A DNA stretch of 21,611 nucleotides. It comes from Polaromonas naphthalenivorans CJ2 (lineage in GTDB: Bacteria > Pseudomonadota > Gammaproteobacteria > Burkholderiales > Burkholderiaceae_C). The notes under the pieces are model-generated. The model saw only the letters and a list, made by a program, of their open reading frames with translations. It was not told the DNA's origin and made no database searches. This document shows positions 7,158-16,100 of this stretch, in pieces. The number at the start of each line of letters is the position of its first letter. The first letter of the stretch is position 1. Where the stretch lies: positions 1 to 21,611 of the forward strand of contig NC_008762.1 in assembly GCF_000015505.1 (NCBI RefSeq), given 5' to 3'. The translations under genes were made by a program, and so were the position numbers.

Positions 7158-9791
7158 TTAGAGACCTTGGCCCCTGCTGTTTTCCCGCGCAAGCTCGCGC
7201 TCGCGCTCTTTATGAGGCTGCAAGGCGGTTTCTAGGCGCTTTTCCGCCACGGCCAGGCTCTCGTACCGCTCAAGCTGCTTGGCGTGCTGTGCGGTGTTTT
7301 TGCGGTTACTTGCTGTCACGGCCTCGGCTTCCTTGGTCACACGCTGCTCGGTGGTCAATGCAAGCTCGCGCTTGATGCCTTCGGCGGCTTTGGCCCAGCC
7401 TGTGGCCTTGGCCGATAGATCGGCGCTGCGCTCATCCCATGCCTTGCCTTCGGCTCCTTTGAACATGCCTGTCGGGCGCTGCGTCCCGGCGTGTGTATCG
7501 CGCTCTGCGCATGCCTTGGCGGTGATTGCGTCCCAAGCGCAAGCGCCTGTTTTTGACCCAATCCCACTCACGTACCAAGGCTCCGGGTCGCCCCGTTTTG
7601 CGGCGGCGGCGTTCTGCTCGGTTTTGACCTGGTGCGCGATTGCTGCCCGATTCACTTCCTGCGGGGCCACTGCGCCCAGCGCTTTTGCGGCTTCATTTCT
7701 AACGCCCCCAAAAGCATCCATGCACGACTGCAACTCTGCGCTGTCATTGGCTTTGATCGCTGCGTCGATGCGCTGCACAAGCTCGCGTTCACGGTCTGTG
7801 ACAAGCCCCTTCATATCCAACTCCAACTCAATCGGCTGCGCCTCCGGCGCGGGGTCCAGGGTCTGGGGTCCAGAATCCAGAGACACGGCTTCGCCGGGGT
7901 TGTTGGATGGAGAATGCAGGGGGGCGGGTTCCTTGGATTTCTCAAGCTGTGCAGCGGCTGCGCGGTCGCGCTCGGCGCGGGCGGCTTCCCGTGCTGCTTC
8001 GTACTTCTGCTGCTGCAACTGCTCGCGCAGTTTGTCAAGCTGCGGGTCTGCAAACTTGCAGGTCAAACCGTTGGCCACGGCCACGGCCACGGCGTTTTTC
8101 TTGAATTCGTCAGAGCCGGTGAGTTCGAGCGTTTGCCCGAATTTCTGTTGCGCGGTCGCAAGGGCGGCAGCAATGCCACGGTCTGATTTCAAGTCCAAAA
8201 TCTGAATGCTTCGGCCCTCATCTCTGAAAACGTCTTTTTGGGCAAGTTGGTAAGTGATGTGCTTGCGTGCATCGACCGTGCTCGTGAGCGCTCTGAGTGT
8301 GCTTGCCACTGTGCTCGTTGCTGTGCTTCGCTCCGTGACTGGCAGGACGTGCAGGCTGACAATTTGCGGCTGTTCTTTCCACTGTCGATACATCGGCAAC
8401 GGCTTGTATTGGGCCTGCAACGCTTTGCGCTCGGCTCGGTGTCGCTCGGATAGCTCCAGCTTTTCGGCGGCTTGCAGGGGTGCTAACAGGCTCTGCAATG
8501 CGTTGCGCTGTGGGCCTTTGTCTTGCCAATTTCCGCTCAGTGCTTCGGTGCGCTCTGTTTTGAGCTTCGCCAGGAGCGCTGCCCGCTCGGCTCCGTGGCG
8601 TTTCTGTAGCTCGATGGTGTCGTGCGTTTTGGCCGCTTTATGAGCGTCACGGATGGCAATGTATTCATTCCAACCGGGTTGCCCTTGACGCATTGGCTGC
8701 GGGGTTAGGCCGGTGCTGTTGTCTCGTCCGGCAACCCGTCGCAGTCCGTCAACAGGTCGTCCACCAGGACATGCATCAACGTGCAGTACACCCTTGCGCC
8801 GGGTTTGACCTTGATTTTTAAGGACTGCCAGATTGCATTCGGACAGTTTGCGCAGACCGTTTGTGGCTGTATCTCTAATCGCAGTAGGGTACGGCTGCGG
8901 GGTGTGATGGTGGTATTCATTGGGTTTAATTTCCTGGGGTGGTTGATAGGGGCCGAAACGTTTTTGTAAATTTCCGAAGCTGGCTTTTCGGTCTATGTCA
9001 CTGGCCTTGACTCCAATGTCACCGACATAAACTTTTGCGCCTGAACCTTCGCGGCGATATTCAAGCCCGGCTGCTGCCATTTGGGTGTGCAGGTCTTTCC
9101 AACTGCTGGCCTTTGCAATGATCGGGGCGGCGTTTTCAATGCCGATACGCTGGGCCGATTTCTGCCCGGTCTGAATTTCCATGTCTTGCGCGGGGCCAGT
9201 TGGCTCTAGCGGCTTGTCTTTGGCTTTGTTGACTGCTGGCCGTTTGGTCTTGCTATCGGCGAGCAACTCGCCGTTGTCGTTGGTTTGATACCGTGCGTTC
9301 TCGACACTTTTCCAGCCCTGCTTTTTTTCGATGATTGCAATGGCTTGGTGGGCAGCATTGAGTTGAAACCCTTTGTTGATTTCGATAACCTTAAGCGTGT
9401 CAGGATGCACGCGGTTAACAGCAATGTGAACGTGCAGGTTCTTGGTGTCGTCGTGCAGTCCCCAGATCACCTGGTGGCCGGTCAGACCGCAATGGCCAAC
9501 AAACATTTTCACGGCTTCGCGCACTTGGTCAACGCTCGGGCGCTCGTTCGGTCGCCAGCTTAAAACCCAATGGTCTATTGGGTCTTTAGACCTGACGGCA
9601 TCTTGAGCCAGTGCAATCATTTCGGCAACGTGGCCTTCGTGCGTGTCAGTCAGAAAGTTGTCGGCTTCGTGGTGGATGCATTTCTCCATGCCGTTTTCAC
9701 GCTGCGGTTCAACAATATAGTTTGCAACGCCAGCAACACGGGCGGATTTTGTACCTCCCGCTTTTTTGTTGGGTATCTTTTTGACGATCAC
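7158..9791 (-). CDS. traI: MOBP relaxase, TraI/IncP-like, with LPD7-like domain
   Basis: 877 aa. Nicks one strand at oriT, stays covalently bound through a tyrosine (probably Y25 in GVANYIVEP) and pilots the strand. Motif III is HDDTKNLHVHIAVNR at residues 113-127, the metal-binding histidine triad of MOBP relaxases. A central segment around residues 470-610 resembles the LPD7 domain often fused to these relaxases. The C-terminal third is long, charged and probably coiled. The start overlaps the stop of the TraJ-like gene by 4 bp. The length is within the range of large MOBP relaxases. No transfer-pore genes are in the window. Confidence 0.93.
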   Translation of the reverse strand: MIVKKIPNKKAGGTKSARVAGVANYIVEPQRENGMEKCIHHEADNFLTDTHEGHVAEMIALAQDAVRSKDPIDHWVLSWRPNERPSVDQVREAVKMFVGHCGLTGHQVIWGLHDDTKNLHVHIAVNRVHPDTLKVIEINKGFQLNAAHQAIAIIEKKQGWKSVENARYQTNDNGELLADSKTKRPAVNKAKDKPLEPTGPAQDMEIQTGQKSAQRIGIENAAPIIAKASSWKDLHTQMAAAGLEYRREGSGAKVYVGDIGVKASDIDRKASFGNLQKRFGPYQPPQEIKPNEYHHHTPQPYPTAIRDTATNGLRKLSECNLAVLKNQGQTRRKGVLHVDACPGGRPVDGLRRVAGRDNSTGLTPQPMRQGQPGWNEYIAIRDAHKAAKTHDTIELQKRHGAERAALLAKLKTERTEALSGNWQDKGPQRNALQSLLAPLQAAEKLELSERHRAERKALQAQYKPLPMYRQWKEQPQIVSLHVLPVTERSTATSTVASTLRALTSTVDARKHITYQLAQKDVFRDEGRSIQILDLKSDRGIAAALATAQQKFGQTLELTGSDEFKKNAVAVAVANGLTCKFADPQLDKLREQLQQQKYEAAREAARAERDRAAAAQLEKSKEPAPLHSPSNNPGEAVSLDSGPQTLDPAPEAQPIELELDMKGLVTDRERELVQRIDAAIKANDSAELQSCMDAFGGVRNEAAKALGAVAPQEVNRAAIAHQVKTEQNAAAAKRGDPEPWYVSGIGSKTGACAWDAITAKACAERDTHAGTQRPTGMFKGAEGKAWDERSADLSAKATGWAKAAEGIKRELALTTEQRVTKEAEAVTASNRKNTAQHAKQLERYESLAVAEKRLETALQPHKERERELARENSRGQGL

Positions 9792-10108
9792 TTTGATCTA
9801 CCGGCTTGGCTGATTGACTTGATCGCATCGCTTATCAAACGCAAAGCTGCGGCTGTTTCGGCTGAATACGCTCCGTCGCTCTCAAGGTGGACTTTGTTGA
9901 GTAAGCCGCCCTGTCGGCGCAATTCTCGAATCATCACTTGATCGGTGTTGGCAATGATCGGTCGGCCAAAGTAGCGGGCACGCACAAGGGCGCTCATGGA
10001 CATTCCGGCGAATTCTGCATCTTCTTGGAGGCGTGCCTTTTCTTCGCTTGTCAAGCGAACGTCAACTTTAGTGTCTAGCGGTTCATCACCGATTGCTTTG
10101 AAAACCAT
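9788..10108 (-). CDS. traJ: TraJ/MobC-like relaxosome accessory protein
   Basis: 106 aa from the ATG at 10108, chosen over an upstream GTG at 10114 because the GGAG site is seven bases before the ATG but too close to the GTG. The core (VDVRLTSEEKARLQ ... FAGMSMSALVRA) is a ribbon-helix-helix of the TraJ/MobC type, followed by a helical part with RRQGGLLNKV. Such proteins bind an inverted repeat beside nic and recruit the relaxase. Its overlap with traI and its position next to the putative oriT match the IncP order. Confidence 0.85.
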   Translation of the reverse strand: MVFKAIGDEPLDTKVDVRLTSEEKARLQEDAEFAGMSMSALVRARYFGRPIIANTDQVMIRELRRQGGLLNKVHLESDGAYSAETAAALRLISDAIKSISQAGRSK

Positions 10109-10114
10109 AAGCAC

Positions 10115-10280
10115 GCTCCAGGGTAGCGGGGGTTGTTGGCTGTTTGTCAGCGGGTCAAGGGCAGAGCCATTGCAAGGGGAGGGTAGATGTGAGAAGGCGA
10201 AGCCGCCGAATAGCTACCCGTGGTTTGGAAGGCACATGGAAGCGTAGCGCCTATGTGTCTGACAAACCCCATCTTGTAAC
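10115..10280. other. Putative oriT with nic site
   Basis: The gene-free gap between divergent traJ and traK, exactly where RP4 has oriT. GGCACAT (10231-10237) and ATGTGTC (10253-10259) form an imperfect inverted repeat. It is followed by CCCCATCTTGTAAC, one base away from the MOBP nic consensus YATCCTG, with cleavage predicted after G10276. Longer-range inverted repeats are GTTTGTCAG (10142-10150) with CTGACAAAC (10259-10267), and GGGTAGC (10121-10127) with GCTACCC (10213-10219). The remaining 10281-10428 is AT-rich and probably holds the traK promoter. Confidence 0.55.
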
Positions 10281-10428
10281 TGCCTTCATGACTTATACGA
10301 TTCCCGTTTATGATGCTAAGAATACAGTATTAATTCAATGTTTACAACATTTAGTTACTATGCAACAATGCTTGTGTGCTAAGAAAACAATTAGCTAAAA
10401 ATTAACGAATCAACTTTTTGGAGAAAGC

Positions 10429-10821
10429 ATGAACAAGGCAATCAGAAAATACGACATTGCAGAATACGCAGCAAAAGGGGGGGATGCAATTGATCGGATG
10501 ATGGCTACACAACAGGCTGGAAAACTTGTTAAAGGCAGCAAGCATGACGTATGTGTGGCGATGCGTGAAAAACTGAAAGTGGCTTTAGAAGCGGGCTTCA
10601 CAGTGCAGCAAATTGCAGAAGCTTTGAAGGATGGTGATGTTTTTGGAATCTTGCCTAAAACAATTTTAGAGATTGTTAAAGGCGATAAAAAGCCAGTAGT
10701 TAGACGAAAAGCAAAAGGCACTACCGAAACTAAAAAAACAACTTCTGAACCGGTTTCAACCCCGAAAACTTTGCCAGATAGCACCACTAAACAAGTCACA
10801 AGAATTGTGGATGCAACATGA
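10429..10821 (+). CDS. traK: TraK-like oriT-binding protein
   Basis: 130 aa with a GGAG site before the ATG. The middle segment (LKVALEAGFTVQQIAEALKD ... PKTILEIVKGDKKP) matches the layout of TraK proteins, in which a helical region precedes a basic Lys/Pro/Thr-rich tail. In RP4, TraK wraps oriT DNA to help nicking. It is the first gene of a traK-traL-traM operon diverging from traJ-traI, and its stop overlaps traL (ATGA). The block is AT-richer than its neighbours, suggesting a different origin. Confidence 0.7.
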   Translation: MNKAIRKYDIAEYAAKGGDAIDRMMATQQAGKLVKGSKHDVCVAMREKLKVALEAGFTVQQIAEALKDGDVFGILPKTILEIVKGDKKPVVRRKAKGTTETKKTTSEPVSTPKTLPDSTTKQVTRIVDAT

Positions 10822-11522
10822 AAAATTATATTTATGTGACTGGCGGAAAAGGCGGTATTGGTAAATCATTTGTGTCAATGCTTGTTGCGGATTACATGGC
10901 AACTAAAGAACAAGTTTTGCTGATTGACACTGATATGACTAACAGTGACTGCAATGCTGTCTACAAAGACAAGAAACAATCGACTATTGAATGCAATGTT
11001 CAACAGTTACGATCTGAAGATACAAGCGGGCAAGTTGATACGAGTGGTTTGCTTTCAACTTTTAACGTTGACCGAGAATGCGTTGTTGTTGATGCGCCTG
11101 CGGGGGACACGGTTTTGCTTGCTAATGCTGGCAGCATGATTAATGAGATGTGCCAAGAATACAAAGCTAAATCAGTGATTGTGTGGCTTGCTGATAGCGG
11201 TGATCAAAATGCTGTCAATGGCCTAAATGCTGTATTTGAACAAATCAAAAACGTTGATTTGATTTTGATTGTCAAAAACTTTAAATCAAGTACTGATTTT
11301 GATTTGCTGGACAAGTCAAACACACTTACAAAATTCAAATCGCTGCCAAATTGTCACGTTGTTGATTTTCCAAAAATCGCTGCACGCATTACTAAACGCG
11401 TAAGAACAGACAAGAATAGTTTCGTTGAAATGATTTCAGAAAATACGCCAATTGGTGATCGTGTTGAAGCCCGCCGTGTGCGCAGTTTGATGCATAAGGT
11501 TTTTGAAGAAGCGGGGCTATGA
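10818..11522 (+). CDS. traL: TraL-like ParA/MinD-type ATPase
   Basis: 234 aa. Walker A is GGKGGIGKSFV at residues 9-19, then LLIDTDMTNSD and the CVVVDAPAGDT region. Size and position equal TraL of IncP plasmids and MobD of IncQ-like plasmids. It is the second ParA-type ATPase of the plasmid but has no centromere partner; its neighbours are mobilisation genes, so a role in relaxosome delivery rather than partition is inferred. It overlaps both traK and the next gene by 4 bp. Confidence 0.82.
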   Translation: MKNYIYVTGGKGGIGKSFVSMLVADYMATKEQVLLIDTDMTNSDCNAVYKDKKQSTIECNVQQLRSEDTSGQVDTSGLLSTFNVDRECVVVDAPAGDTVLLANAGSMINEMCQEYKAKSVIVWLADSGDQNAVNGLNAVFEQIKNVDLILIVKNFKSSTDFDLLDKSNTLTKFKSLPNCHVVDFPKIAARITKRVRTDKNSFVEMISENTPIGDRVEARRVRSLMHKVFEEAGL

Positions 11523-12316
11523 AATTTGCAAAAGCGTTTGAAACGCTGAACGGTCGGCCACCTGAAACCGCAGACATACGGCGGTTTCAGACATTAACAA
11601 ATGCTCTGGAAACAACTCCAGAAGATGCGATATTGTCGATATTTGTTGCCTGCGATCATTATGAAATGATGTATGAAAAAATTCCAGCGCAAATTATTGA
11701 AGCATTAAGAGTGGCAGTTGAAACGGCTAATCGTGCTGCTAAGTTAGTAGTTGACGATGCGTCTGGAAAAGTGCAAACGATTGTCGCGGGTTCACTCGTA
11801 CCGCTGGCTAAAGATGCGTTTGAAAAGGGAGTTAACAGATATATAGACCAGATTGATGGTGAGGCTAGAAACTATGCAAAGACAAAAGCAATTCCAGTTG
11901 CAATTGCAACAGTTGCAATGGCTGTTTTGGTTGGGATTGGATTGGGCTGGGCTGGTGGCACCTGGGCACGGTCAGATGCAGATGCCACGGCGATTGCTTC
12001 TGCTGCTGTTGCACAAAAAACAGTTGCTGGTCAACTTGCACAAAAAGACGCAGAGGCGGCGGCAACGATTGCAAATTTGAAAGCTGAACAGGCGGCAACG
12101 ATTGCGAATTTGAACGCGGCCAAAGTATGGTCCGGTACAGCAGAAGGCCAACTGGCTTATAAATTTTTCACAGTGGGGTCTGGGGCGCTGGCTGCGAAGT
12201 GCCAGGCTGAACACTGGACACTTGGAAAGAATGGCAAAGGCGAAAAATTGTGTATCCCACAGCATGAAAAATGGTCAGGTTGGACAGAAGGTAGTGAAGG
12301 GTGGGTGATACCTTGA
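11519..12316 (+). CDS. TraM/MobE-position membrane protein
   Basis: 265 aa. A helical N-terminal 120 residues is followed by one clear transmembrane helix (about 124-148, with VLVGIGLGWAGG). Then comes an Ala-rich segment with the direct repeat AATIANL at 181-187 and 192-198, and a C-terminal domain with two Cys and several Trp. It occupies the position of traM but is longer than RP4 TraM and has an extra membrane anchor. Homology to TraM is not evident to me. It could connect the TraL-type ATPase to the membrane. Confidence 0.6.
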   Translation: MKFAKAFETLNGRPPETADIRRFQTLTNALETTPEDAILSIFVACDHYEMMYEKIPAQIIEALRVAVETANRAAKLVVDDASGKVQTIVAGSLVPLAKDAFEKGVNRYIDQIDGEARNYAKTKAIPVAIATVAMAVLVGIGLGWAGGTWARSDADATAIASAAVAQKTVAGQLAQKDAEAAATIANLKAEQAATIANLNAAKVWSGTAEGQLAYKFFTVGSGALAAKCQAEHWTLGKNGKGEKLCIPQHEKWSGWTEGSEGWVIP

Positions 12317-12337
12317 TTTTCAAAAAGGGGCGCTTCA

Positions 12338-12660
12338 GGGGTTCTACGCCAAAACCGGCGGAATTTGTCCAATTTGGCGCAAAGCCAGCATTGGTGCGGG
12401 CTTGACTGGAGTTTGGGCTTACATCCCCAAGCTGGGTTCTAAGCCGGAACCGCCGAAAATTCCGCCGGAAAACATCACAGCCCGCGTTTCCGGCCACTGA
12501 ACCTATCCGACACGGTTTGTCGTGTATGTTTTGCCCGGTTAAGAGTACCGTTTTCGACCGATGGCAGGCCGCGCCGGAAAACAACTGTTTAGCGTCAACT
12601 CGCACCAGTGCTGGCTTTGCGCGCTTGCCGGAAAAATCGGCGGTTCCGGCTTAGAACCCC
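12338..12660. repeat. Degenerate inverted array of two sub-repeat families
   Basis: A 23-bp sequence starting GGGTTCTAAGCCGG occurs at 12434-12456 and as a perfect inverted copy at 12637-12659; a decayed third copy lies at 12339-12361. A second 22-bp motif starting GCGCAAAGCCAGCA occurs at 12377-12398 and, inverted with one mismatch, at 12601-12622. Outer-to-inner spacing is about 38 bp on the left and 37 bp on the right, so the two sides are mirror images. No coding sequence is supported. It may be an old non-autonomous mobile element. Confidence 0.6.
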
Positions 12661-12679
12661 GGTTTTCATTGGTAAACGC

Positions 12680-12716
12680 GTGACCGATAACCGGGGGGTT
12701 TGTGACCGATATCCGG
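12680..12716 (+). repeat. Two 15-bp direct repeats
   Basis: GTGACCGATAACCGG (12680-12694) and GTGACCGATATCCGG (12702-12716) differ at one base and are spaced 22 bp, about two helical turns. They lie just 3' of the MmeI-like gene, on its downstream side. Possible protein-binding pair or the edge of a further element. Confidence 0.5.
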
Positions 12717-12721
12717 CTAAC

Positions 12722-13194
12722 TGTAGCGACCTGCAATCGAGACCGCCCCGACCTGCATTCAGCGGCTTTTTCGACCAGAATTAACTGCGACCAGCGGCCA
12801 CCTCAAACCAGAAATAACTGCGAATGAACCTGCAATCAGCCGGACCGACCTGCATTCCATCGCGGCCGACCAGGAATAGCTGCAACTGAAACTTGGTCCA
12901 GAAAGCCGTCAATGGCCTCCGTTTCTGGATGAAGATTCTTGCACCAAGTTTATGGAAGTAGCGCGCGGGGCGTCCTCGTCATAGTGCCGGTACGTCAACC
13001 GAAGTCCAGGAAATCCACGTTTGTTGGACCGGCCTTCCCGCCGTTTTCAGTCGCAGTTAATTCTGGTTGGCGCCGATGGAATGCAGGTTCATGCGCAGTT
13101 ATCTCTGGTTTGGCGGGGTGGATAGACGCAATTATTCCTGGCTCAAAATCGCGCTGAATGCAGGTCGGAGCGTTTTTGGATGCAGGTCGCTACA
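12722..13194. mobile_element. 473-bp non-autonomous element with complex arms
   Basis: The ends are TGTAGCGACCTGCA and its inverted copy (the right copy reads TGCAGGTCGCTACA), flanked on both sides by the same 6 bp, GCTAAC (12716-12721 and 13195-13200), which look like a target-site duplication. Each arm holds alternating motifs. Motif A (near CGACCTGCATTC) is at 12727, 12749, 12826, 12846 and, inverted, at 13079, 13156, 13178. Motif B (near CGACCAGAATTAACTGCG) is at 12772, 12805, 12867 and, inverted, at 13052, 13094, 13127. The order is A-A-B-B-A-A-B on the left and A-A-B-B-A-B mirrored on the right. The core holds short hairpins but no gene. TG/CA ends with repeated arm sites are typical of rve-type (Mu/Tn7/IS21-like) transposases; none is present here. 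Confidence 0.8.
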
Positions 13195-13195
13195 G

Positions 13196-16100
13196 CTAAC
13201 CCACGTTGACCCAAAGGCTCGCGCTTTGGGCGTGGACCCGTCCCAGGACGACCAGCGTCTCAAGGATGGAGGGAAGGCGCTCACGCCAGCGGCCACGGCT
13301 GCTGAAGTGCGCGGCGATGGCGTCGAGGTCCATGGCGGTTCCGGTTTGGGCCAGTACGTCAGCCACGGCCTTGACCTGTTCGGGCATGCTGGCGGGCCAG
13401 GGCTGGGCGGCGCTGGCTTTCAGGCTCTTGGCTTTCTTTCCTTTGGCGGTGAGGGCTGCTTGCTCGGGCATGGCGATGGCTGCTTGCTGGCCCTGGCTCG
13501 GCGCCTGGAACGCGGGACGCAGCCAGCGGACAGTGCCCTTGGCTTCTTCGGCTGTGCGTTGGGCGTTCAAAGCCACCAGACGCGCCAGGAGCGCGTCTGG
13601 TGCAGCGGTGAAGGGGTAGAGGTCGCTCCAGCCGTAAGAGGCCAGCACGGCGGCATCCAGCTCGTCGTGAAGGCTGCGCAGCACGCCGACGAGGCCATGC
13701 TCGTGCAGCGTCTTGTCCTTGGCGGTGAGTGCTTCACCTGTGCGGAGCTTTTCCAGCACGTTGTAGAGCCCTGTAAGGGTCACGTCGGCATGCGCGGCCT
13801 GCTGCTTCTTGCGGTGGGCGTCGATCTGTTCGGCCAGCTGGCGGATTTTGTCGGTCAGCGCGGGCGTGAGGCCAGTGTCTGCTGCGGGGAAAGGGAAGGT
13901 TTCAAAGCAGCGGGATTTAACGTACACCGGATCATTGCCCACTCCTAACCAACTCCCGGTAGCCAGCGCCCAAGCAGTATGCAGGCGGCTGGACAGCACG
14001 CCCAAACAAAACGCATCGTCCAAGGCGATGGCAATCAGCTTGTTGTCGGGCAGGATGCTCGCGTCGAGGAACTGGAACAGGCGGTGTTTGGCGGTTTCGA
14101 CTGTGGCGATGTAGCGGGGTAGGCCGGTGAGCTGTTTGCGCATCTCCTGGCGCGGCTTGCCGTGGAGCCACCACAACTTCGCATAACCGGCACCGTCTTT
14201 GCTGGTGCCTTTTGCATCGCGTTCAGGCTTGACCCGATCCAGCAGCCACTGGTACACGGCGGGGTATTGGCTGCGCAGTTCGTCAGCGCTCAGGCCAAAG
14301 GCGTCGATGATTTGGACGCCGCGCGGCTTGTCGGTCAGGTCGCGCCCATTACGGTAGTCGCGGATGATGGCTGGCTGGCCCAGGGCGGCGGCTTCGGCTG
14401 GCGTCACGATGAACCCCGCCCCGTGCAGCTTGACGCCGGGCGATGAAATGCCCGACATGGCTTGCAACGACACGGCAGCCGTCACATTCACCCCTACGCT
14501 CAAATCGGCATGAATCACGCCCCGGCGCTCATCCAGCGTCACGGCCACTTCCCCATCCTGGCCCGGCGTTTCGCTGGTCACGGTCTGCAGGCGGCCTTCC
14601 CCGGCTCCCGGCTGCAGCACCGTCATGGCAATGCGCACGGCAGCGCCATCGGCACTATCGACCCACGGATGGTCGGGCACGGCAAAGGCCAGTGCGGTGG
14701 ACTGGCCGAGCGCGGCCTGAACCACACGCCGGTTGAAGGTCTGGCGCAGGCTGTTGGTGGTGATCAGGCCCATGCGCTGGGCCTGGCCGGTTGACACCAG
14801 TCCAGCGGCACGCGACCACCAGAACATGACGAAATCGGCGCTGTCGGGCACCTGGGGCCACGCCTGGCGTAAGGCTTCGACGTAGCCATCGCCCAGCGCG
14901 GCACGCATGGGGGACGCGCCAATGAACGGGGGATTGCCGACGATGAAATCCGCCGCTGGCCAGTCGGCCTGGCGTGCGCCGCTGTAGCGCCATTGCGGCA
15001 CCTGGGCGGCCTCGTCGGGCACGGACTCGCCCGTCACCGGGTGGATTTTCAGGGTCACGCCATCCCAGCGCGTGAGCGGCTGGCCGTGGGCATTGAGGGC
15101 CGGGGCGCGGCCATCCCAGGCCAGCACGGCATCGCGGTTTTCAATGTTGCCGTAGTTGTGAACGACCGGCTCAGCGACACCGGCATTGCCGAAGGTGCGG
15201 ATCTGCCATTGCAGGTAGCCGATCCAGAGCACCAGTTCGGCCAGGGCGGCAGCGCGCGGGTTGAGTTCGATGCCGCGCAGCTGCTGCAGCGTGACGGTTT
15301 CGCCTTCCAGCGTGAGCTTGGCCTGGGTGTCGCCCAGCGCGTCCAACTGGTTGAACACCTCGCCTTCCAGGCGCTTCAAGTGCTCCAGCGTGACGTAAAG
15401 AAAATTGCCGCTCCCGCAGGCGGGATCGAGCACGCGCAGGGTGCAAAGGCGGTGGTGAAAGCGCCGGACCTCGGCGCGGGCTTCGGTCAGCTTGGCCTTG
15501 CTTTGCTTCTTGCTGTCGAGTTCGGCGGCTTCATTGACCAGCACCAGGGCAGCGGCCTGGACGTTGGCCCATTCGGCGCGCAGCGGCTCCAGCACGGCGG
15601 GCAGCACCAGGCGCTCGACATAGGCGCGCGGCGTGTAGTGGGCGCCCAGGGCGTGGCGTTCGGCGGGGTTGAGCGCGCGTTCCAGCAACGTGCCAAAGAT
15701 GGCAGGCTCTACTTCGCGCCAATTGGCTTTGGCCGCTCCGATCAGCAAATCAATTTGCGCGGTCGTCAGCAACAGGCTGTAGCCGGGCGTGTTCGCGCCC
15801 TTGAACAGCTTGCCGTTGAACTTCAGGATGTTCCTGGCCAGCGCGCCGGAGAAGCCGCCCCGATCCATGTCGGCCCACAGCGCCTGCAGCATGCTCTGCA
15901 AGGTGGCAGGCGCCTCGCGGTGGGCTTTGAGCAGGCCAAAGAAGGCACCCTTGGGCAGCAGCTCCACATCCTCGGCAAACATGCTGAACAGGGCGCGTGT
16001 GAGGTAGGCGGCTACGTTTGCGGCGGAATGCCTGGCATCTTCCAGCGACTTGGCCAGCCGGGCCAGCTGGGCAGACACGATGCCGGTGACCTCGGCGCTG

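Noticed and set aside
12722..13194. Integron attC or cassette site.
   Set aside because: There is no GTTRRRY/RYYYAAC core pairing at the ends and no integrase; the 6-bp target duplication and TG/CA ends fit a transposon-like element better.
13067..13948. 293-codon plus-strand frame beginning inside the 473-bp element.
   Set aside because: It is antisense to the MmeI-like C-terminus and crosses the repeat arms; no domain is visible.
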